Assembly (NCBI GenBank): GCA_051953655.1 | Contig: JBQCIO010000309.1 | Coordinates: forward strand, 1-19,574 | Reading direction: 5' to 3' | Origin: JBQCHF01 sp051953655 | GTDB lineage: Bacteria > Actinomycetota > Actinomycetes > Motilibacterales > Motilibacteraceae | Length of the DNA: 19,574 nt | Shown: in pieces, positions 15,945 to 19,574 of the stretch | Layout: every line of letters starts with the position of its first letter | Position numbering within the stretch: position 1 is the stretch's first letter | The notes under the pieces: generated by a model | Told to the model about the DNA's origin: nothing | The model's input: only the letters and a program-made list of their open reading frames with translations | The model's database searches: none | Translations under genes and position numbers: made by a program

Positions 15945-17609
15945 GTGCACCACCGTCCCACGCGCCGCCAGCGCCGCGCCTCCCGTCAGCCCCGATCCCT
16001 GCTCAGGTCCAGCACCGTCCGGTCCCGCCTCGCCCGCTCGGCCGTCGCCGCCACCACCGGCGCGATCACCCTGCTCGCCGCCGCGGTCCCCGCCTTCGCC
16101 GCCGGCACCGGCGGTGTCGACGTCGCCAGCTTCCAGCACCCGAACGGCGCGGCCATCGACTGGTCCGCGGTGCAGCGGAGCGGCGCCGCGTTCGCCTTCA
16201 TCAAGGCCACCGAGGGCACCAACTACACCAACCCCTGGTACGCCAAGGACTACGCCGGAGCCAAGGCGGCCGGGATCTACCGCGGCGGCTACGCGTTCGC
16301 CCGGCCCAGCTCCGCGGCCGGCTCGGCGGCCGCGCAGGCCCGCTACTACGTCTCGGTGAACGGCCTGGCGCACGGCTCGGGCGACCTGCCGCCGATGCTG
16401 GACCTGGAGTCCTCCGGCGGCCTGGGCGTCCCGGCCCTGCAGGCGTGGGTCACGACCTGGCTGACCACGGTGAAGTCGCTCACCGGCCGCGACCCGGTCA
16501 TCTACACCGGGCCGTACTTCTGGCGCACGGCCATGGGCAACAGCACCGCCTTCACGAACTACCCGCTGTTCATCGCCGAGTACGGCGTCAGCGCGCCGAG
16601 CGTGCCCGGCGGCTGGCCGTGGTGGACCTTCTGGCAGTACTCGAGCTCGGGCAAGGTCGGCGGCATCCTCAGCAACGTCGACATGGACCGTTTCAACGGC
16701 GACGCCGCCGGCCTGGCCCGGATGGCCAACGTGACCGGCGCGCCGGCCCCGACGCCGACGCCCACGCCGACCCCCACGCCGACCCAGACCCCGACGTCCG
16801 CACCGACCGCGCCGTCGGCCTCGGGCTTCCCGCCCCCGCCGGCCGGTCCGAGCCACGACCTGACCGGCGACGGGATCCCCGACATCGTGGCCAGGGACGC
16901 CGCGGGTGCGCTGTGGACCTACCCGGGCAACGGGCGCGGCGGGTGGCTGCCGCGGATCAAGTCCGGCCTCTACGGCTGGAACACGATGACCGCGGTGCTG
17001 GTGGCCGGCGACATGACCGGCGACGGGAAGACCGACCTCGTGGCCCGGGACGGCTCCGGCTACCTGTGGATCTACCCCGGCGACGGCAAGGGCGGCCTGG
17101 GCCTGCGGACCCGGATCGGGCGCGGCTTCCAGACGATGAACGCGCTCGTCGGCGTCGGCGACCTCTCCGGCGACGGGAACAACGACCTCGTCACCCGCGA
17201 CCGCTCCGGCTACCTCTGGCTCTACCCGGGCAACGGCAGGAACGGGATCACCACCCCGGCCACGCGCATCGGCCGTGGCTGGGGCGGCATGACCGCCCTG
17301 GTCGGGGTGGGAGACCTGTCCGGCGACGGCAAGGTCGAACTGGTGGCCCGCGACGGCTCGGGCGACCTCTGGCTCTACCGGGGCACCGGTCGCAGCGCCC
17401 TGAGCACGACCCGCACGCAGATCGGCCGCTGGTGGCAGGGCATGACCGCGCTGGTGGGTCCCGGCGACCTCAACGGCGACGGCAGGGCCGACCTCGTGGC
17501 GCGCGACCGGGCGGGCTACCTGTGGGTCTACGGCGGCGACGGCAAGGGCCACCTGGGCGTCCGCTCGTCGCTGGGCTCGGGCTGGGCGACGAAGAACCTG
17601 CTGACCTAG
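15945..17609 (+). CDS. Secreted GH25 lysozyme with five FG-GAP/VCBS repeats
   Basis: 554 aa. The GTG at 15945 is chosen because the frame upstream of it runs through the riboswitch; GGAGGA lies about 10 bases before it. A long basic N-terminus and hydrophobic core (about 31-50) end in AAAVPAFAAG, a signal peptide with likely cleavage near residue 53. The GH25 muramidase domain (about 56-262) shows GVDVASFQ (Asp59), AAFAFIKATEG, MLDLE (Asp153, Glu155), WWTFWQYSS and NVDMDRF (Asp246), the expected acidic active-site residues. A Pro-Thr linker (about 267-292) leads to five FG-GAP-type repeats with calcium-binding DLxGDGxxDLVARD loops at 305, 356, 406, 457 and 508, likely forming a beta-propeller-like binding module. 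It should cleave the glycan strands of peptidoglycan in its own or other cell walls. Confidence 0.93.
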   Translation: MHHRPTRRQRRASRQPRSLLRSSTVRSRLARSAVAATTGAITLLAAAVPAFAAGTGGVDVASFQHPNGAAIDWSAVQRSGAAFAFIKATEGTNYTNPWYAKDYAGAKAAGIYRGGYAFARPSSAAGSAAAQARYYVSVNGLAHGSGDLPPMLDLESSGGLGVPALQAWVTTWLTTVKSLTGRDPVIYTGPYFWRTAMGNSTAFTNYPLFIAEYGVSAPSVPGGWPWWTFWQYSSSGKVGGILSNVDMDRFNGDAAGLARMANVTGAPAPTPTPTPTPTPTQTPTSAPTAPSASGFPPPPAGPSHDLTGDGIPDIVARDAAGALWTYPGNGRGGWLPRIKSGLYGWNTMTAVLVAGDMTGDGKTDLVARDGSGYLWIYPGDGKGGLGLRTRIGRGFQTMNALVGVGDLSGDGNNDLVTRDRSGYLWLYPGNGRNGITTPATRIGRGWGGMTALVGVGDLSGDGKVELVARDGSGDLWLYRGTGRSALSTTRTQIGRWWQGMTALVGPGDLNGDGRADLVARDRAGYLWVYGGDGKGHLGVRSSLGSGWATKNLLT

Positions 17610-17628
17610 GACCCGTCCGCGAGATCCC

Positions 17629-17663
17629 CGACGGCCCCGTCCCGGTGAGGGACGGGGCCGTCG
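17629..17663 (+). terminator. Strong terminator after the GH25 lysozyme gene
   Basis: A perfect 15-bp stem, CGACGGCCCCGTCCC/GGGACGGGGCCGTCG, with loop GGTGA begins 20 bases after the stop codon. No U tract follows, but the stem is very stable. It separates the lysozyme from the downstream GH13 gene. Confidence 0.85.
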
Positions 17664-17721
17664 TCGCGCCCGGGTACCCGCGGCTGGTCGCATGCGCTCC
17701 GGAACGGGGTAGCAGGAGGGC

Positions 17722-19383
17722 ATGACCGAGCGCTGGTACAAGGAAGCCGTCGTCTACAGCATCGACGTGGCGGCGTTCCAGGACTCCAACGACGACGGGG
17801 TCGGGGATCTCCCCGGGCTGATCAGCAGGCTGGACTACCTGTCCCGGCTCGGCGTGAGCTGCCTGTGGCTCAATCCGGTGCACCCGAGCCCCAACCGCGA
17901 CGACCGCTACGACGTCGTCGACTACTACGGCATCGACCCGGTGCTCGGCTCGCTCGGCGACTTCGCCGAGCTGGTCCACCAGGCCGGCTCGCGCGGCATG
18001 CGCGTCCTCATCGACCTGGTGGTCAACCACACCTCCGACGAGCACCCGTGGTTCCAGAGCGCCCGCCGCTCGCGCGACTCCCGTTACCGCGACTGGTACG
18101 TCTGGAGCGACGAGGAGCCGCCGGACCGGGCCCAGGGCGTGGTCTTCCCCGGCGAGCAGGAGGCGACCTGGACCTGGGACGACGAGGCGCAGGCCTGGTA
18201 CTACCACCGCTTCTACGACTTCCAGCCGGACCTGAACTGGGCCAACCCCGAGGTCCGGGCCGAGATCCGCAAGGTGATGGCCTTCTGGCTGCAGCTGGGG
18301 GTCTCCGGGTTCCGGGTGGACGCCGCCCCGTTCGTCATCGAGGAGATCAAGCCGGACGGGGAGAGCACCCGCGACTTCGCGATCCTGGACGACTGGGCCT
18401 CGTTCGCGACCTGGCGGCGGGGCGACGCGGTGCTGCTGGCCGAGGCGAACGTGCCCGAGTCCGAGCTGGTGCAGTACTTCAGCGGCCCCGGCGGGCACGG
18501 GCAGCGGTTCCACATGCTGTTCGGGTTCCTGCTCAACGCCCGGACGATGCTGGCGCTGGCCCGCGAGAACGCCGAGCCGCTGCTGGAGACGCTGCGCGAC
18601 CTCCCGCAGCTGCCCCGCCCCTCGCAGTGGGCGACGTTCCTGCGCAACCACGACGAGGTCGACCTGTCACGGCTGACGACCGACCAGCGGCGAGACGTCT
18701 TCGAGGCGTTCGGCCCCGATCCCCGCATGCAGATCTACGGCCGCGGGCTGCGCCGGCGGCTGGCCCCGATGCTCGGCAACGACCCGCGCCGGATCCGGAT
18801 GGCCTACTCCCTGCAGCTCACCCTGCCCGGCACCCCCGTGCTGCGGTACGGCGAGGAGATCGGCATGGCCGAGGACCTCTCGCTGCACGGCCGGGCCGCG
18901 GTGCGCACCGCCATGCAGTGGGACGACGCTCCCGGCGCGGGCTTCTCCGGTGCGCCGCCGGACACCTTCGAGCATCCGATCGCCCGCACCCGCATGTTCG
19001 GTCCCAAGCACGTCAACGTGACCGCCCAGAGCGTCGACCCCGAATCGCTGCTGGCCTGGTTCGAGCGCTGCCTGGCCCGGCTGCGCGAGTGCCCCGAGGT
19101 CGGAGCCGGGCAGGCGACCCCGGTGGACGTGGCGCTGCCCCCGTCGGTGACGGCGCACCGGATGGACTCCGCCGACGGCACCATGCTCTTCCTGCACAAC
19201 CTCGCCGACGTCGACGTCCAGGTCGACATCGGCGACCCGGGCGAGGGCTGCACCGAGCGCCTCGAGGTCTTCTCCGACGGGCCGTACGAGGTTCCGAGCC
19301 GCGACCTGACCGGCCTCGCCCTGCGCGGCTACGGCTACCGCTGGATCCGGCTGCGCCGCGGCCAGGGCTACCAGCCCTACTGA
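17722..19383 (+). CDS. GH13 alpha-amylase family enzyme, trehalose-synthase-like
   Basis: 553 aa, cytoplasmic (no signal peptide). WYKEAVVYSIDVAAFQDSNDDGVGDLPGL at the N-terminus is typical of the trehalose synthase/oligo-glucosidase branch. The four GH13 regions are present: DLVVNHTS (98-105), GFRVDAAP with nucleophile Asp200, LLAEANVP with acid/base Glu241, and FLRNHDEVD with Asp311. A C-terminal beta domain ends the protein. It probably acts on maltose, trehalose or short alpha-glucans; the sequence alone does not decide between isomerase and hydrolase. No maltokinase, glgE or other tre/glg gene adjoins it. The ATG follows AGGAGGG very closely. The preceding terminator suggests its own promoter in the 58-base gap, where I see no clear hexamers. 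Confidence 0.9.
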   Translation: MTERWYKEAVVYSIDVAAFQDSNDDGVGDLPGLISRLDYLSRLGVSCLWLNPVHPSPNRDDRYDVVDYYGIDPVLGSLGDFAELVHQAGSRGMRVLIDLVVNHTSDEHPWFQSARRSRDSRYRDWYVWSDEEPPDRAQGVVFPGEQEATWTWDDEAQAWYYHRFYDFQPDLNWANPEVRAEIRKVMAFWLQLGVSGFRVDAAPFVIEEIKPDGESTRDFAILDDWASFATWRRGDAVLLAEANVPESELVQYFSGPGGHGQRFHMLFGFLLNARTMLALARENAEPLLETLRDLPQLPRPSQWATFLRNHDEVDLSRLTTDQRRDVFEAFGPDPRMQIYGRGLRRRLAPMLGNDPRRIRMAYSLQLTLPGTPVLRYGEEIGMAEDLSLHGRAAVRTAMQWDDAPGAGFSGAPPDTFEHPIARTRMFGPKHVNVTAQSVDPESLLAWFERCLARLRECPEVGAGQATPVDVALPPSVTAHRMDSADGTMLFLHNLADVDVQVDIGDPGEGCTERLEVFSDGPYEVPSRDLTGLALRGYGYRWIRLRRGQGYQPY

Positions 19384-19395
19384 CCGACCACCACC

Positions 19396-19447
19396 GCCCG
19401 CCACACCGACGCTGTGATCAAGCAGAAATGGTGAAGCGATGGCGGGC
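19396..19447. repeat. Inverted repeat between the GH13 gene and the transposase
   Basis: GCCCGCCA (19396-19403) and TGGCGGGC (19440-19447) are separated by 36 bases. It could be part of a bidirectional terminator or lie near the insertion-sequence end. The GH13 stop is at 19381-19383, so the element's terminal repeat should lie between there and 19447, but the exact end cannot be set from one side. Confidence 0.35.
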
Positions 19448-19574
19448 TCAACCGGTGGATGCAACGAGGAACCCGTCGAGGGCTTCGGCGGGAGTCTGCC
19501 AGTCCAGGGTCTCGCGGGGTCGGGTGTTGAGCTCCTCGGCGACCCGGTCGAGCTCGGCCTGGCTGATTCCGCGG
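19448..19574 (-). CDS. IS30-family transposase, C-terminal end (runs off the window)
   Basis: The last 41 codons read RGISQAELDRVAEELNTRPR, then ETLDWQTPAEALDGFLVASTG and a stop. The block AELDRVAEELNTRPRETLDWQTPAEAL is the characteristic C-terminal end of IS30-family DDE transposases. The rest of the gene, including the catalytic Asp/Asp/Glu residues except possibly the last, lies beyond the right edge, so intactness cannot be judged. Confidence 0.85.
   Translation of the reverse strand, partial: RGISQAELDRVAEELNTRPRETLDWQTPAEALDGFLVASTG

Noticed and set aside
16747..16800. Short repeats near 16750 as a CRISPR or noncoding repeat
   Set aside because: They encode the Pro-Thr linker between the GH25 and FG-GAP domains; no spacers are present.
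17722..19383. Firm assignment of the GH13 gene as treS
   Set aside because: The N-terminus is trehalose-synthase-like, but GH13 specificity cannot be decided by eye and no trehalose-pathway gene is adjacent.

Overview
The window is very GC-rich with strong G/C in third codon positions, GTG starts and many 4-bp start/stop overlaps, as in a high-GC actinomycete. The gene order crgA - DUF881 gene - trpG/pabA, converging on pknB-pknA-pbpA-rodA-pstP-fhaB-fhaA, is the conserved actinobacterial cell-division/peptidoglycan signalling locus, which usually lies near the chromosomal origin. A Geodermatophilaceae-like or Frankia-like host is plausible, but the genus cannot be fixed from sequence reading alone.

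Layout. (1) 1-3290: a minus-strand membrane protein with 11-residue amphipathic repeats, then a cyclophilin PPIase and a zinc-finger rhomboid protease on plus, then crgA on minus. The 200-nt convergent gap between rhomboid and crgA holds a hairpin and an inverted pair of DnaA-box-like 9-mers. (2) 3537-6033: a tightly packed plus-strand operon of a DUF881 protein, a class E sortase, a small membrane protein and trpG/pabA. (3) 6064-15092: a seven-gene minus-strand operon read fhaA, fhaB, pstP, rodA, pbpA, pknA, pknB. It holds two FHA proteins, a PP2C phosphatase, a SEDS glycosyltransferase, its class B PBP partner and two Ser/Thr kinases, and so couples phospho-signalling to wall elongation and division. 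(4) 15378-15464: tRNA-Leu(CAG) with its own terminator. (5) 15773-17663: a ydaO-type (c-di-AMP) riboswitch leader, a secreted GH25 lysozyme with five FG-GAP repeats, and a strong terminator. (6) 17722-19383: a GH13 alpha-amylase/trehalose-synthase-like enzyme. (7) 19448-19574: the C-terminal end of an IS30-family transposase running off the window.

How it fits together: PknA/PknB (PASTA sensors) and PstP (phosphatase) would set phosphorylation of FhaA/FhaB and wall-synthesis partners, RodA/PbpA polymerise and crosslink peptidoglycan, CrgA helps assemble the divisome, and the c-di-AMP-controlled lysozyme would remodel the wall.

The most notable points are: an apparent +1 frame disruption at a six-G run that leaves pstP without a stop and in frame with rodA; a PknA kinase that has lost the conserved Glu of the APE motif and has large loop insertions; a c-di-AMP riboswitch in front of the GH25/FG-GAP lysozyme; and an inverted DnaA-box pair in a convergent intergenic gap. 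I found no CRISPR array and no clearly novel multi-gene system; most of the window is a conserved core locus.
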